Origin: Chryseobacterium indologenes
GTDB taxonomy: Bacteria; Bacteroidota; Bacteroidia; Flavobacteriales; Weeksellaceae
DNA: 64,000 bases
Direction: 5' to 3'
Assembly (NCBI GenBank): GCA_016025055.1
Contig: CP065590.1
Location: 2,108,001 to 2,172,000, forward strand
The notes under the pieces: model-generated
Database searches by the model: none
Told to the model about the DNA's origin: nothing
What the model saw: only the letters and a program-made list of their open reading frames with translations
Position numbers and translations under genes: made by a program
In this document: positions 55,369 to 64,000 of the stretch, one piece after another
How positions within the stretch are numbered: position 1 is the stretch's first letter
Layout: each line of letters opens with the position of its first letter

Positions 55369-55872
55369 ATGGGACATAAGAAGAATCAGTTTTTTGAAAA
55401 ATTTTCAAACTGGGCTGTGAAATTTACAGGCAGTGCATATGCCTTTGTCGGGGCTTTCCTTATTGTCGTTCTATGGGCATTTTCCGGACCATTCTTTGAT
55501 TACTCGGAAACCTGGCAGCTGGTCATTAATACCGGTACTACAATCATCACTTTTCTGATGGTATTCCTTATTCAGAAAGCGCAGAATAAAGATTCCAAAG
55601 CCATACAGATCAAATTAAATGAACTCCTTGCTGCGCATGAAAAAGCGAGCAATAGAATAGTGGACATCGAAGATCTTACAGAAGTAGAGCTGGATCAGCT
55701 TCACCATTACTATGAACAGCTCGCCCAGTTGTCTAAAAAAGATTTGGATATACATACCTCTCACTCCATTGATGCTGCCCAGAGAAATCATGATTATAAG
55801 TATGATTTTTTTAAACGAAAGCATGAAGAATGGCTGCAAAAACAGGAACAACAAAAAAAGGAATCAAACTGA
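55369..55872 (+). CDS. Low-affinity iron permease family protein
   Basis: 167 aa. Helices ~23-42 ('YAFVGAFLIVVLWAFSGPFF') and ~54-72 ('TGTTIITFLMVFLIQKAQNKD'), then the family block 'SKAIQIKLNELLAAHEKASN' and an acidic C-terminal helix. 'FxxFSxWAVKFTGSxxAF' and 'NTGTTIITFLMVFLIQxxQNxDxxAIQxKLNEL' are the signature of this family (Fet4-like in yeast; small membrane proteins in bacteria). Last gene of the iron cluster, convergent with the large minus-strand gene at 55917. Confidence 0.88.
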   Translation: MGHKKNQFFEKFSNWAVKFTGSAYAFVGAFLIVVLWAFSGPFFDYSETWQLVINTGTTIITFLMVFLIQKAQNKDSKAIQIKLNELLAAHEKASNRIVDIEDLTEVELDQLHHYYEQLAQLSKKDLDIHTSHSIDAAQRNHDYKYDFFKRKHEEWLQKQEQQKKESN

Positions 55873-55916
55873 TTCCTTTTTACTATAAGTTGACAGAATA
55901 GAGACCGGTAACTTAA

Positions 55917-58637
55917 TTATCTCATAAAATAACTGAAGTAACTGCAACTACCCATAAGGCTTCTTGCTGCTTCCGTATCTCCATATTGAGTTTTTAACTG
56001 TGCAAAATATGTTCTGTACTTCTGATTTTTAAGATTGTCAAGTTCTTTCTGATAGGCGGCCTCTTTTTCTGACCATTTAGGATCAGAATAGTCATATTCT
56101 CTTTTGTTTTTTGCTTCATATTGATAATATTTACCCTGCTCAGCACTTGCCATCTGGAAGAGAATCCTTGCTTTTTCTTCTTTATTGTTAGAAAGCTTAA
56201 GGGCCTTTTGGTAATAATTGATGGACAGATCAAAATTATCAGGTTCAATAAAGATGGTATTCAGGAAATCCTTGTAATAATATTGGTATGGGTTGGTTCG
56301 GTCTGTTGTCCAGAAATGGTACTTTCCTCCGTTACTATTATCGATATCCATTACAAACAATTGTCTGTAATATCCCAAAACTGAAGTGTTGTAAAGAAGG
56401 TTTCCGATCAGCTGATTCGCTTTCGCTGCTTTCTCATCATTTCCGCTTCCGATCTTTTTAAGCTGAATAAGGCTGTTGGCCAGGTCGAGCTTGTTCATAT
56501 TACTCTTAATAAATGGAAAGTCCGAATAATTTTCAGCTTTCATTGTTTCCGTATCCCCGCTCTCAAAACTTTCCCAAACATTATGTCCGAAAACAAGATC
56601 TGAAATATTATTGAAACCGTTGTATTCAGTGGAAGCATATTGTTTTTGGCTGATCTTCTGGCCATCTTTTTCCGTCCATTCGTAGTTTTGTCTTGGTATT
56701 CCGGTGAAGTTCTGGGCTTTTTCATAATATGATTTTGCTTTCTCAAAGTCGGCAAGTCTCATCTTCCTGTCACCATAAATCATATTGAAGAAGGCATCAA
56801 TATTTCCTACGCTATCCATATTTTTCGCTATGACCTGCTGCTCAAACTGACTTTTATTTGGCTTTCTGTAAAAATCTTCAACACTCTTCACCAAATCTGA
56901 ATTCGGGTTATACTGCAAATCTGAAAGTTTATTGTTCATCAGGAAAGATTTTCCGTCTTCTCCCTGAAGGAAATAACGGTTGGCCAGCACATCTTTAAGG
57001 AAGCGTGCCGTTGACGGTGCACTTCCGTAATAATCGGAAACTGAATTAGCAGTAGTGGCAGTATCTTTTTTACCCTCTTTTTCTACAAAATACTGAGGGT
57101 AATCTTTCATTAAATGGTCTTCGTAGGCTGCATCAATTTTAGGCTGGGATACAATGTCATTCAGAACTTTCATTCTTTTGATTTCTTCCAGATATTCCGG
57201 ATTGGTTGTTTTAATATCATTCAGAATTTCAGAACTGGCTTTATAGTCTTTCTTCAGGAACTTAAGGTAAGCGTCCGCAATCTGCCAGTATTCATCACCG
57301 GACTTTTCTTTTGTTTTTTCAGTGAACTTTTCAAGGTCATCCAGGAAGTCCTGATTTTTAGTATCGTAATAATAATTGGCACGGGTATAGAAAGGGATCC
57401 TGTCCGGATTGCTGAATAATGCATCATCACTCAGGTCTGATTTGTTACTATTGCTATTTTTGTCAGATGAAGAACTTCCGAAAAGGTTCTTGAAAAACCT
57501 CACTATTTTTTGCCAGAAAGAGATCTTTTCTTCCTTGACTACCGGTGCTGCTTTATCTTTTGAATCGTTGGTTTCTGTATTTCCTTTCTGAACCGCACTT
57601 TTCTCTGATGCTGATTCAGAATAATAATAAGTAGGAAGGTAATTTCTTTCCAGCTCATTAATAGCCCTTGCAGCCATCACCTTTAAGATCTCCGAATCAG
57701 GATTGATATCATACATCTTTTCCATAGTCGGAATAGGATTGGTGTATTCTTCATATCCCAAAAGAAAATAGGCCATATTTTTCTCTTCATTGCTGCCTGC
57801 CCTTTTCATGATATTATTGAAAGAAGCCGTATCTGAAAGTTTCATAGATACAAAAGCAGACTCTTTACGATCTTTACTGTTCATGAACACCTGGAAGAAG
57901 TTCCAGTTGGCATCACCGTTCATTTCAAGGCCTCTTTGAGCTCCCGCCAGCTGATCCAAAGCCATAAAGTAAACAGTTCCCCTCAGTTTGATGGGCGTTA
58001 CATAGGTATTAAAGGCTTTTACGGCAGAATCATAGTTTCTGGTATAGTGATTCAGACGCACCAGCTGATAGCCGTAGCGTTGTTTGATCTCAGGATTTCT
58101 GGCCGCAGTATACAGCGATGTTAAAGCTGAGATCGTTTTATCATAATCAAGGGCAGTGGCATTTTTCCGGTTGGCATCCCTGTCATAATAAAATGAATTT
58201 TCACTTTCGATATAATTGATGCTCATATAAGGTTCCAGATATTTGGCTTCAATTAAATAATCAATACCTTCCTTATATTTCTGATAGGACCCGTTGCCTA
58301 ATTTGAGAAGCAATGGATTAGCAGGATTACCATTTTTAAGCGCATTCAGGTCACTCATACTCATTTTGTACACAAGATTTTGTGTCTCGGAATAAGTAAG
58401 CTGGTTATTAAAGAACTTTTTCCATGTTTCAATATTGTCATCAGGAATCAAGGAAGGGCTGTATTCTCTATAGAACCGATCAGAATACGTCCGCAGAAAC
58501 GGAAGATATGATTTATCTTTAATAATGCTTTGGGTGAAAAGGTTGAAATAATCATAATCAGGATCCGACCACGCGCAGGCGTCAGATTGGGTATAGAAAA
58601 GTGATACAACCGCAAGTGAAAGAATATACTTTTTCAT
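55917..58637 (-). CDS. Large secreted TPR-like protein of unknown function
   Basis: Start chosen at 58637 (MKKYILSLAVV), which gives a signal peptide (..YTQSDA-CAW); the earlier frame start at 58739 overlaps the upstream lipoprotein gene. 906 aa. Mostly alpha-helical, with irregular TPR-like units ('ALTSLYTAARNPEIKQRYGYQLVRL', 'FEKAKSYYEKAQNFTG', 'INYYQKALKLSNNKEEKARILFQMASAEQ') and a Lys/Ser/Asp-rich low-complexity stretch near 380-410. No catalytic motif seen. In an operon with a lipoprotein and small secreted proteins; perhaps an extracytoplasmic scaffold. Family not recognised. Confidence 0.75.
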   Translation of the reverse strand: MKKYILSLAVVSLFYTQSDACAWSDPDYDYFNLFTQSIIKDKSYLPFLRTYSDRFYREYSPSLIPDDNIETWKKFFNNQLTYSETQNLVYKMSMSDLNALKNGNPANPLLLKLGNGSYQKYKEGIDYLIEAKYLEPYMSINYIESENSFYYDRDANRKNATALDYDKTISALTSLYTAARNPEIKQRYGYQLVRLNHYTRNYDSAVKAFNTYVTPIKLRGTVYFMALDQLAGAQRGLEMNGDANWNFFQVFMNSKDRKESAFVSMKLSDTASFNNIMKRAGSNEEKNMAYFLLGYEEYTNPIPTMEKMYDINPDSEILKVMAARAINELERNYLPTYYYSESASEKSAVQKGNTETNDSKDKAAPVVKEEKISFWQKIVRFFKNLFGSSSSDKNSNSNKSDLSDDALFSNPDRIPFYTRANYYYDTKNQDFLDDLEKFTEKTKEKSGDEYWQIADAYLKFLKKDYKASSEILNDIKTTNPEYLEEIKRMKVLNDIVSQPKIDAAYEDHLMKDYPQYFVEKEGKKDTATTANSVSDYYGSAPSTARFLKDVLANRYFLQGEDGKSFLMNNKLSDLQYNPNSDLVKSVEDFYRKPNKSQFEQQVIAKNMDSVGNIDAFFNMIYGDRKMRLADFEKAKSYYEKAQNFTGIPRQNYEWTEKDGQKISQKQYASTEYNGFNNISDLVFGHNVWESFESGDTETMKAENYSDFPFIKSNMNKLDLANSLIQLKKIGSGNDEKAAKANQLIGNLLYNTSVLGYYRQLFVMDIDNSNGGKYHFWTTDRTNPYQYYYKDFLNTIFIEPDNFDLSINYYQKALKLSNNKEEKARILFQMASAEQGKYYQYEAKNKREYDYSDPKWSEKEAAYQKELDNLKNQKYRTYFAQLKTQYGDTEAARSLMGSCSYFSYFMR

Positions 58638-58716
58638 AGGGTTTGTCGTGTTTTTAGTTTTTTTGTAATTGATGTTTATGATCCCGGGCATTGTAATGCC
58701 TCTATCTTTTGAAGAT

Positions 58717-59687
58717 TTAAAATTTTCGATCTGACACAAATTTACTATCTAATTGATAATAAATTACATTAAAAGTAGGGATTTTTTTCTCTAAAAACTG
58801 AATCACCTCTTCAAGTTGTTCTTCAGATATTTCTTCTACTTTTATGGTAAATCCCTTGTTTAAATATCTTCCAAAATAGAAACCGTCTTTTGTGATTTCC
58901 GCTTCATATTCAGAGATCTTTTTAAAATCGGGGTTTTCAAGATCCTTTTTAGATAACGCATTGATGAGTTTATGTTTGTCGAGATGATTCGTTACAATTC
59001 CCCATGAATAGATGGGTAACGCAACGTCAATGTTCTTGATGGGATAATCTTCCAGTTTTGAAAGGTAACTTTTGAGAATATTGACATCCAGGATTGAATT
59101 TTTATCAGACTTTTCCAGAGGAGATGAAGTAGAATAGCACATTAAATATACCTTATCAACAGGAGGAATTCCTGTCAGCTTTCTATCCTTTACCTGATGA
59201 AGGCGAAGCGTACAGGTAACCTCTTTTCCCGAAACTCTTTTCAGTTCTTTTAAAAATCTAAAATAATCATCCCGTGTGCCGGCGGTCCAGTCACAGTCAA
59301 TTTGAATTTCATTGTTTGTTGTCAAATGATATTCTTCCGATTTCTTTTGAATCAGATGATGAATACTTTCTGCCAGAAACTTAATTTCTTCCTGAGTAAT
59401 CCCCAGCAGAGTAGGGTTGGTGATAAATACAGTGGGTACAATCTTTTGGACTGTCTTAAAACTTGACTCCCTGGTAATAACGGCCACAGGCTGAAATGTA
59501 CCGTTCACTTTATCGACATCGAAAAATCTTGTATAGAGAAAAGGCACCGGAGCTTTGTCCAAAACCTTTTTTCTTCCAGATCCAGCTTCAGATTGGTCCT
59601 CCAGTAATAAAATGTATAAGGGTGGTCTTTCTTTTTATGACATGAAACAATAAGGAGCAAGAGGAATAAAAGTTTTAATGCTTTCAT
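58717..59687 (-). CDS. TIM-barrel-like lipoprotein, frameshifted
   Basis: Starts at 59687 with 'MKALKLLFLLLLIVSC' (lipobox IVSC). As read the first frame stops after 60 codons; with A7 instead of A6 (plus T6, 59567-59572) 'LDLEEKKVLDKAPVPFLYTRFF' joins to the long frame, giving ~323 aa. The body has 'VPTVFITNPTLLG', 'EIQIDCDWTAGTRDDYFRFLKEL', 'VYLMCYSTSSPLEKSD' and 'IKNIDVALPIYSWGIV', resembling DUF3142-like or glycosidase-type TIM barrels. The start overlaps the corrected stop of the upstream gene (ATGA). Function unknown. Confidence 0.7.
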
Positions 59688-60090
59688 TGATATAAAATAC
59701 TCTTACAGTTACAATTCTTTTCACCCGTTTCCGGACAGCAGTCATCAGATTTTTGATGTTTCCGTTAGCATCCGTTAAATAAATATTTTTTTTGTCGAAT
59801 TTCACATACAATGTTTCATGATATGTTTTAAAATGAACCTTCATGACTTTCGGATTATACTTCCCGGCATTGATAACTTCCTTTTTTTCTTTTCCACTTT
59901 CAGGGTCTACCTGAACAGAGCCAAAGTGAACATCTCCGTTGCTCTTTACCTCCAGATAATAAGACGGTGCTCCTGAACCTTGTTCTCCGGTTTCAATATT
60001 AAAATCTCTTTTCCCTGTAAACGGAGTCTGAGACTGTGCGAAAGATAAAATACTCAGGCATAAGATCAGTACACTGAAAATCTTTTTCAT
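59635..60090 (-). CDS. Small secreted protein, paralogue B, frameshifted at the end
   Basis: Start at 60090 (MKKIFSVLIL) with a signal peptide (..SILSFA-QSQ). As read it ends in 'TAVRKRVKRIVTV..'; with A6 instead of A5 (plus T5, 59750-59754) it reads 'NIKKSDDCCPETGEKNCNCKS' and stops at 59684-59686, in an ATGA overlap with the next gene. The corrected tail has the CC and CNC cysteines of paralogue A. About 135 aa. Core 'YYLEVKSNGDVHFGSVQVDPESGKEKKE' and 'GKYNPKVMKVHFKTYHETLYVKFDK' as in paralogue A. No family recognised. Confidence 0.68.
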   Translation of the reverse strand: MKKIFSVLILCLSILSFAQSQTPFTGKRDFNIETGEQGSGAPSYYLEVKSNGDVHFGSVQVDPESGKEKKEVINAGKYNPKVMKVHFKTYHETLYVKFDKKNIYLTDANGNIKNLMTAVRKRVKRIVTVRVFYINESIKTFIPLAPYCFMS

Positions 60091-60101
60091 AGTTTTTTTT
60101 T

Positions 60102-60132
60102 CAAAAGTAGAAATATTTATCTGAATCTTCAA
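60102..60132 (-). promoter_or_regulatory. Promoter of secreted paralogue B
   Basis: Minus-strand TTG (60130-60132), 20-bp spacer, TACTTTTG (60102-60109). Start codon only ~12 bases downstream. Confidence 0.65.
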
Positions 60133-60242
60133 CCGTAATTTCCCGGTGATTAATAGTAATAGAGCTGTTTTATCTCTTATGTGATGATAAACGGAGGTTT
60201 TGTAATTTTCTTCGCATGAACAGGGGCATCCTGATCTTTTGA

Positions 60243-60270
60243 AAATAAAAAACCACTCCAAAAGGAATGG
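60243..60270 (-). terminator. Terminator after secreted paralogue A
   Basis: 7-bp stem CCACTCC/GGAATGG with one mismatch and a long U tract on the minus strand. Confidence 0.6.
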
Positions 60271-60282
60271 CTGTGTATGATG

Positions 60283-60702
60283 TTAATACAATTCACTTTC
60301 ACAATTGCAAGTATCTTTGTCCACACTTTCTCGGGAAGAGCAGCAGCCTTCAAGATTTTGAACTTTCCCTTTTTCATCGGTCATAAAGATTTTGTCTTTA
60401 TCAAACTTTACAAAGAAAGTCTCGTTGTATTTTTTGAAATGTACTTTCATTACTTTATTAGGAACATACTTCCCGGCGTTTACTTCTTCGGTCATTTCTT
60501 TTCCGTTCGCCTGATTCACCTGAACGTATCCAAAGTATACATCGCCGGTTTTCTTTACATCCAGATAATAATGAGGAGTGCCGGTACCGCTGTAGCCTTT
60601 CATGATATCAAAACTTCTTTTCCCTGTAAAGGGTACCTTTCCCTGTTGTGCTAAAACAAAAGTACAAAGACATACAACTACTAAGCTTAAGATCTTTTTC
60701 AT
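60283..60702 (-). CDS. Small secreted protein, paralogue A
   Basis: 139 aa. Signal peptide (..CTFVLA-QQG), then 'VPFTGKRSFDIMKGYSGTGTPHYYLDVKKTGD' character, 'GKYVPNKVMKVHFKKYNETFFVKFDKDK' and a Cys-rich tail ('GCCSSRES', 'DTCNCESELY'). Mature protein is probably a small beta sandwich with two C-terminal disulfides. Tandem duplicate of the gene at 59635, including a matched promoter. No family recognised. Confidence 0.75.
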   Translation of the reverse strand: MKKILSLVVVCLCTFVLAQQGKVPFTGKRSFDIMKGYSGTGTPHYYLDVKKTGDVYFGYVQVNQANGKEMTEEVNAGKYVPNKVMKVHFKKYNETFFVKFDKDKIFMTDEKGKVQNLEGCCSSRESVDKDTCNCESELY

Positions 60703-60715
60703 AGTTTCTTTTTTT

Positions 60716-60746
60716 CAAAAGTAAAAATAATTGTTTAAATCCTCAA
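60716..60746 (-). promoter_or_regulatory. Promoter of secreted paralogue A
   Basis: Minus-strand TTG (60744-60746), 20-bp spacer, TACTTTTG (60716-60723). Same boxes, spacing and distance to ATG as paralogue B. Confidence 0.65.
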
Positions 60747-60841
60747 CCGTAAAATCCCGGTGAATGGATAGGGACTCATCATATCAATTTTAAACCTATA
60801 CCAGATAATCTGTAAGGGTGATCTCCATGCAATAAACGAAA

Positions 60842-60864
60842 GACCACTCCGAAATAGAGTGGCC
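60842..60864 (-). terminator. Weak terminator after the glycerol operon
   Basis: 6-bp stem CCACTC/GAGTGG and a broken U tract on the minus strand, 26 bases after the outer-membrane protein stop. Confidence 0.4.
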
Positions 60865-60889
60865 ATATATCATTTTTATAGAAACCGGT

Positions 60890-61690
60890 TTAAAAAACGG
60901 TGGCTGCCAGTTGAATTCTTGCAAACTTATTAGAAGGATTCCACATCACCATCATATGGACGGGAAGACTGTAATGATCGGTGATCTTAACCACTTTTCC
61001 TGCTTTCACACCTACATTCACGATATCAAAACTGTTTTTCCCATTTCCATAGAGGAATGTCTTGTCATTAAGAGCAAAACCTGCCCCCACAAAAGCATCC
61101 AGGTTTACTTTCTGCCCGCTGATTACCGGATAGCTTGCCTGAATGTACGTAGAATATCTGTTCTTTTTATAACTTCCGTCCGGTTCAAGAATCACTTCTC
61201 CGGCATTGGCACCTCCGTACAGCATAATATCTGCTTCGATATTAATTGGGAATGATGGTCCAAAAGTGTATTTCGTCCTTAAATCAATGATATGTGCAGT
61301 TCTTCGTTGTGAATAGCTGAAGATATCATCAGCGGCAACAGCTGTATTGATGTTCCTTGAATTGTAAAGATCCCATAATCCAATATAAAAGCGTCCGTCC
61401 GAATACTGGATATAATAATTGATCTCTTTGTAATGGGTATTGTCTTTATCATCAGCCAATGCCGATGCTCCCCATATTCCTACTTTCCATTTCTTTTCTG
61501 CATCCAGCGCATAGGAAAGATTCCCCATTACAACAGGTTTATCTGTAATAATAAGACCTCTCCACAGGTGATTGTTCTGGATGTTAGCGGTAAAATCCAG
61601 CCTGCCTTCTTTGGCCTCTGTGTTTTCCTGAGAAAACAATCTTCCTGTGCCCAGGGCAAGAAGGAAGATTCCTTTTAAGATTTTTTTCAT
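60890..61690 (-). CDS. Outer-membrane beta-barrel protein of the glycerol operon
   Basis: Start chosen at 61690 (MKKILKGIFLLAL); a Met codon one position earlier (61693) is equally possible. 266 aa. Signal peptide (..GRLFS-QEN). Alternating strands, e.g. 'RLDFTANIQNNHLWRGLIITD', 'YYIQYSDGRFYIGLWDL', 'IEADIMLYGGANAGEVIL', resembling TorF-type porin-like proteins ('WRG' motif after the first strand). It lies directly after glpF in the same operon, so a role in outer-membrane passage of glycerol or a glycerol-phosphodiester is plausible but unproven. Confidence 0.75.
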   Translation of the reverse strand: MKKILKGIFLLALGTGRLFSQENTEAKEGRLDFTANIQNNHLWRGLIITDKPVVMGNLSYALDAEKKWKVGIWGASALADDKDNTHYKEINYYIQYSDGRFYIGLWDLYNSRNINTAVAADDIFSYSQRRTAHIIDLRTKYTFGPSFPINIEADIMLYGGANAGEVILEPDGSYKKNRYSTYIQASYPVISGQKVNLDAFVGAGFALNDKTFLYGNGKNSFDIVNVGVKAGKVVKITDHYSLPVHMMVMWNPSNKFARIQLAATVF

Positions 61691-61698
61691 CATTTGTA

Positions 61699-62430
61699 TT
61701 ATTTTAAAAATCCATATAAAACAGCGGCAATAACGGCTCCTGTGATAGGGCCTACTACCGGAATCCATGCATAGCTCCAGTCACTGCTCCCTTTTACCGG
61801 AAGGATGGCATGCATTATTCTCGGGGCTAGATCTCTTGCGGGGTTAATAGCATACCCTGTAGTTCCTCCTAGAGATAGACCGATGGCCCAAACTACAAAC
61901 GTAACCGGGATGGCACCGATGGAACCGAGTCCTACTTTAGCCGTTGGATCTGCCTGCAGGGAAATACTTGGATTGGCAAAATAGAATACACAGAATACCA
62001 GTACAAATGTTCCGATAATTTCACTGATCAGGTTTGAAGAAGTCTTTCTGATCGCAGGGCCCGTACTGAAACAGGCCAGTTTTGCCCCTTCGTCTTCTGT
62101 AATTGCAAAATGATCTTTATGAAACAGCCATACCAGAAAGGCACCAAGCATCCCTCCGATCATTTGGGCAGCAATATAAGAAGGTACCAGATCCCATGAA
62201 AACTGCCCTGCTGTAGCCAAACCAATGGTTACTGCAGGATTCAAATGAGCCCCACTCACAGGGCCGGCTACTGTAACCCCGACAAAAACAGCCAGCGCCC
62301 AGGCAGTAGTGATCACAATCCATCCGGAATTATTCCCTTTGGTATCTTTTAAGACAACATTTGCTACAACGCCGTTGCCTAACAGTATAAGAAGCATCGT
62401 CCCGATTACTTCTGCAATAAATGGAGTCAT
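61699..62430 (-). CDS. glpF: Glycerol uptake facilitator (aquaglyceroporin)
   Basis: 243 aa, six helices. The two NPA motifs are intact: 'SGAHLNPAVTIG' (Asn64 region) and 'YAINPARDLAPRI', where the Asp after NPAR is the mark of glycerol-permeable (GlpF-type) rather than water-only channels. It lets glycerol cross the inner membrane by diffusion, where GlpK traps it as glycerol-3-phosphate. 24 bp after glpK, 8 bp before the outer-membrane gene. Confidence 0.95.
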   Translation of the reverse strand: MTPFIAEVIGTMLLILLGNGVVANVVLKDTKGNNSGWIVITTAWALAVFVGVTVAGPVSGAHLNPAVTIGLATAGQFSWDLVPSYIAAQMIGGMLGAFLVWLFHKDHFAITEDEGAKLACFSTGPAIRKTSSNLISEIIGTFVLVFCVFYFANPSISLQADPTAKVGLGSIGAIPVTFVVWAIGLSLGGTTGYAINPARDLAPRIMHAILPVKGSSDWSYAWIPVVGPITGAVIAAVLYGFLK

Positions 62431-62454
62431 AAGTGTATTTTTAAGGTAAGGGAA

Positions 62455-63951
62455 TTAGTCTTCTATCCAGTTTTGAGCACGGCTCACAGCTTTTTTCCAT
62501 GAATGGATCATCTTGTCAACCTTTTCATTCTCCAGCTGAGGATGGAAATCTTTGTCTACGATCCATTGAGATTGGATCTCATCTATGCTTTTCCAGTATC
62601 CTACAGCAAGACCTGCCAGGTATGCGGCTCCTAAGGCTGTTGTCTCCAAAGTTTTTGGTCTTGTGATTTTAAAGCTGAACAAATCGGATTGTATCTGCAT
62701 CAGAAGATCGCTGGCAGAAGCTCCGCCGTCTACTCTCAATTCAAGACTTGCTCTTCCTGAATCTGCTTCCATCGCTTTTACAATATCATAGACCTGAAAT
62801 GCAATTCCTTCCAGAGTTGCTCTGGCGATATGGGCATCGGTAGTACCTCTGGTGATTCCTACAATAGTTCCACGGGCATATTGATCCCAGTAAGGAGCTC
62901 CTAATCCTGTAAGGGCCGGAACGAAATAAACGCCACCATTGTCTTTAACAGATGATGCCAATGTATTGATCTGTTCCGAAGAGTCAATCAGTTTAAGCCC
63001 GTCTCGAAGCCATTGAATAGCTGCGCCGCCTACAAATACACTTCCTTCCAGAGCATAATTTACTTCGCCGTTGATTTTCCATGCTACAGTTGTAAGAAGG
63101 TTGTTCTTGGATGATACCGCTTCTTTTCCCGTATTCATTAATAAGAAACATCCGGTTCCGTATGTATTTTTTACCATTCCAGGAGAGGTACACATCTGAC
63201 CGAATAAAGCTGCCTGCTGATCTCCTGCTATCCCTGCAATCGGGATCTTCGTAGAGAATAGAGTAGTGGCTGTTTCACCATATACTTCGCTGCTTTGCTT
63301 TACCTCAGGAAGAATGGCTTTAGGAATATTAAACAGTTCCAGTAAATCTTGATCCCATTCCAGAGAATGAATGTTTAAAAGCATGGTTCTGCTTGCATTC
63401 GATACATCTGTAATGAACATTTTGCCACGGGTAAGTTTCCATACAAGCCATGTATCAACCGTTCCAAAACATAATTTTCCGGCTTCCGCCTTTTCTCTTG
63501 CCCCGTCTACATTATCAAGGATCCATTTTAATTTGGTTGCTGAAAAGTAGGCATCAAGTACAAGTCCTGTTTTTTCTTTGATAGCTTCGGTGTGTCCCTG
63601 TTCTTTCAGTTCGTCGCAGTATTTCGCAGTTCTGCGGTCCTGCCATACGATGGCATTATAGATCGGTTCACCTGTTTCCTTATCCCAAACCACCGTTGTT
63701 TCACGTTGATTGGTAATCCCGATAGCGGCAACTTCCAGTCCGGAGATTCCTGCTTTTGCTATCACTTCTGCTGCCACAGAGATTTGTGATGACCAGATTT
63801 CATTCGGATCATGCTCTACCCAACCCGGAGTTGGAAAAATTTGTCTGAAGTCTTTCTGTGATACGTATTTTATTTCTCCACTGTGGTTGAAAAGAATCGC
63901 TCTGGAGGAAGTTGTCCCCTGGTCAAGAGCGAGAATTAATTTTTCATTCAT
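62455..63951 (-). CDS. glpK: Glycerol kinase
   Basis: 498 aa, full length. FGGY family: '[21 protein letters not shown]' (phosphate 1), '[10 protein letters not shown]', '[17 protein letters not shown]', '[13 protein letters not shown]', '[13 protein letters not shown]' and '[19 protein letters not shown]' (adenosine motif). ATP-dependent phosphorylation of glycerol to glycerol-3-phosphate in the cytosol. First gene of glpK-glpF-OMP; the promoter would lie right of 63951 and partly outside the window. Confidence 0.97.
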   Translation of the reverse strand: MNEKLILALDQGTTSSRAILFNHSGEIKYVSQKDFRQIFPTPGWVEHDPNEIWSSQISVAAEVIAKAGISGLEVAAIGITNQRETTVVWDKETGEPIYNAIVWQDRRTAKYCDELKEQGHTEAIKEKTGLVLDAYFSATKLKWILDNVDGAREKAEAGKLCFGTVDTWLVWKLTRGKMFITDVSNASRTMLLNIHSLEWDQDLLELFNIPKAILPEVKQSSEVYGETATTLFSTKIPIAGIAGDQQAALFGQMCTSPGMVKNTYGTGCFLLMNTGKEAVSSKNNLLTTVAWKINGEVNYALEGSVFVGGAAIQWLRDGLKLIDSSEQINTLASSVKDNGGVYFVPALTGLGAPYWDQYARGTIVGITRGTTDAHIARATLEGIAFQVYDIVKAMEADSGRASLELRVDGGASASDLLMQIQSDLFSFKITRPKTLETTALGAAYLAGLAVGYWKSIDEIQSQWIVDKDFHPQLENEKVDKMIHSWKKAVSRAQNWIED

Positions 63952-64000
63952 ATATGGTGTTAATTTAGGTTAATAACTTTAGGGGAATAAGGAGTCAGTA

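Overview
The window is AT-rich DNA from a member of the Bacteroidota, most likely Flavobacteriia close to Chryseobacterium. The evidence is type IX secretion (T9SS) C-terminal sorting domains, TonB-dependent receptors with partner lipoproteins, the Bacteroidota promoter form TTG-N19/20-TAnnTTTG, few Shine-Dalgarno sites, and the gene order rpsL-rpsG-fusA-rpsJ. The genus is an inference from family resemblance, not a search result.

Layout. 1-6350: a TonB receptor (cut by the window edge), a BtuG-like propeller lipoprotein, a second surface lipoprotein and a T9SS-secreted propeller protein, probably a corrinoid-type uptake locus. 6760-11911: two pairs of secreted paralogues arranged tail to tail. 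12144-16126: a decayed mosaic island bracketed by two ~160-bp direct repeats. It holds an IS1182-type transposase remnant, a TetR-like tail, a large palindrome, a broken MFS gene, an acyl-carrier-like tail, an intact HAD phosphatase, a frameshifted beta-helix transferase and a YdcF head. 16121-18448: three tRNA-Glu genes with rpsT and an amidase. 18502-29115: lptD, ridA, an HtrA protease, trhO with an unusual C-terminal domain, a 5-formyl-THF cyclo-ligase, a transmembrane protein/lipoprotein pair, an Ala-rich lipoprotein and an RNA methyltransferase. 29136-32814: a CPBP protease, a LytTR regulator with a repeat array, and rmuC. 32963-40804: a two-component system followed by a TolC/HlyD/RND metal-efflux set. 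40916-41586: two divergent, six-cysteine peptides with double-glycine leaders. 41706-47130: secreted GEVED protein, YciI-like, pncB, Dps, alkaline-phosphatase-fold lipoprotein. 47251-50724: the str operon. 50948-55872: an iron-uptake cluster. 55917-60702: large TPR-like protein, lipoprotein and duplicated small secreted proteins. 60890-63951: the glycerol operon glpK-glpF-outer-membrane protein.

A pattern runs through the window. At least ten otherwise intact reading frames are broken by one-base length changes in A/T runs (nine missing bases, one extra). Restoring one base rejoins a histidine kinase, an HlyD adaptor, a lipoprotein and other genes, so these are probably base-calling errors, although slippage-based switching cannot be excluded from sequence alone. 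Conserved translation genes are intact.

The items most worth a second look are the LytTR-adjacent triple repeat with 20-bp spacing, the paired six-Cys double-glycine peptides, the TrhO fusion to a U32-type C-terminal barrel, and the repeat-bounded gene mosaic with its 15-bp-arm palindrome.
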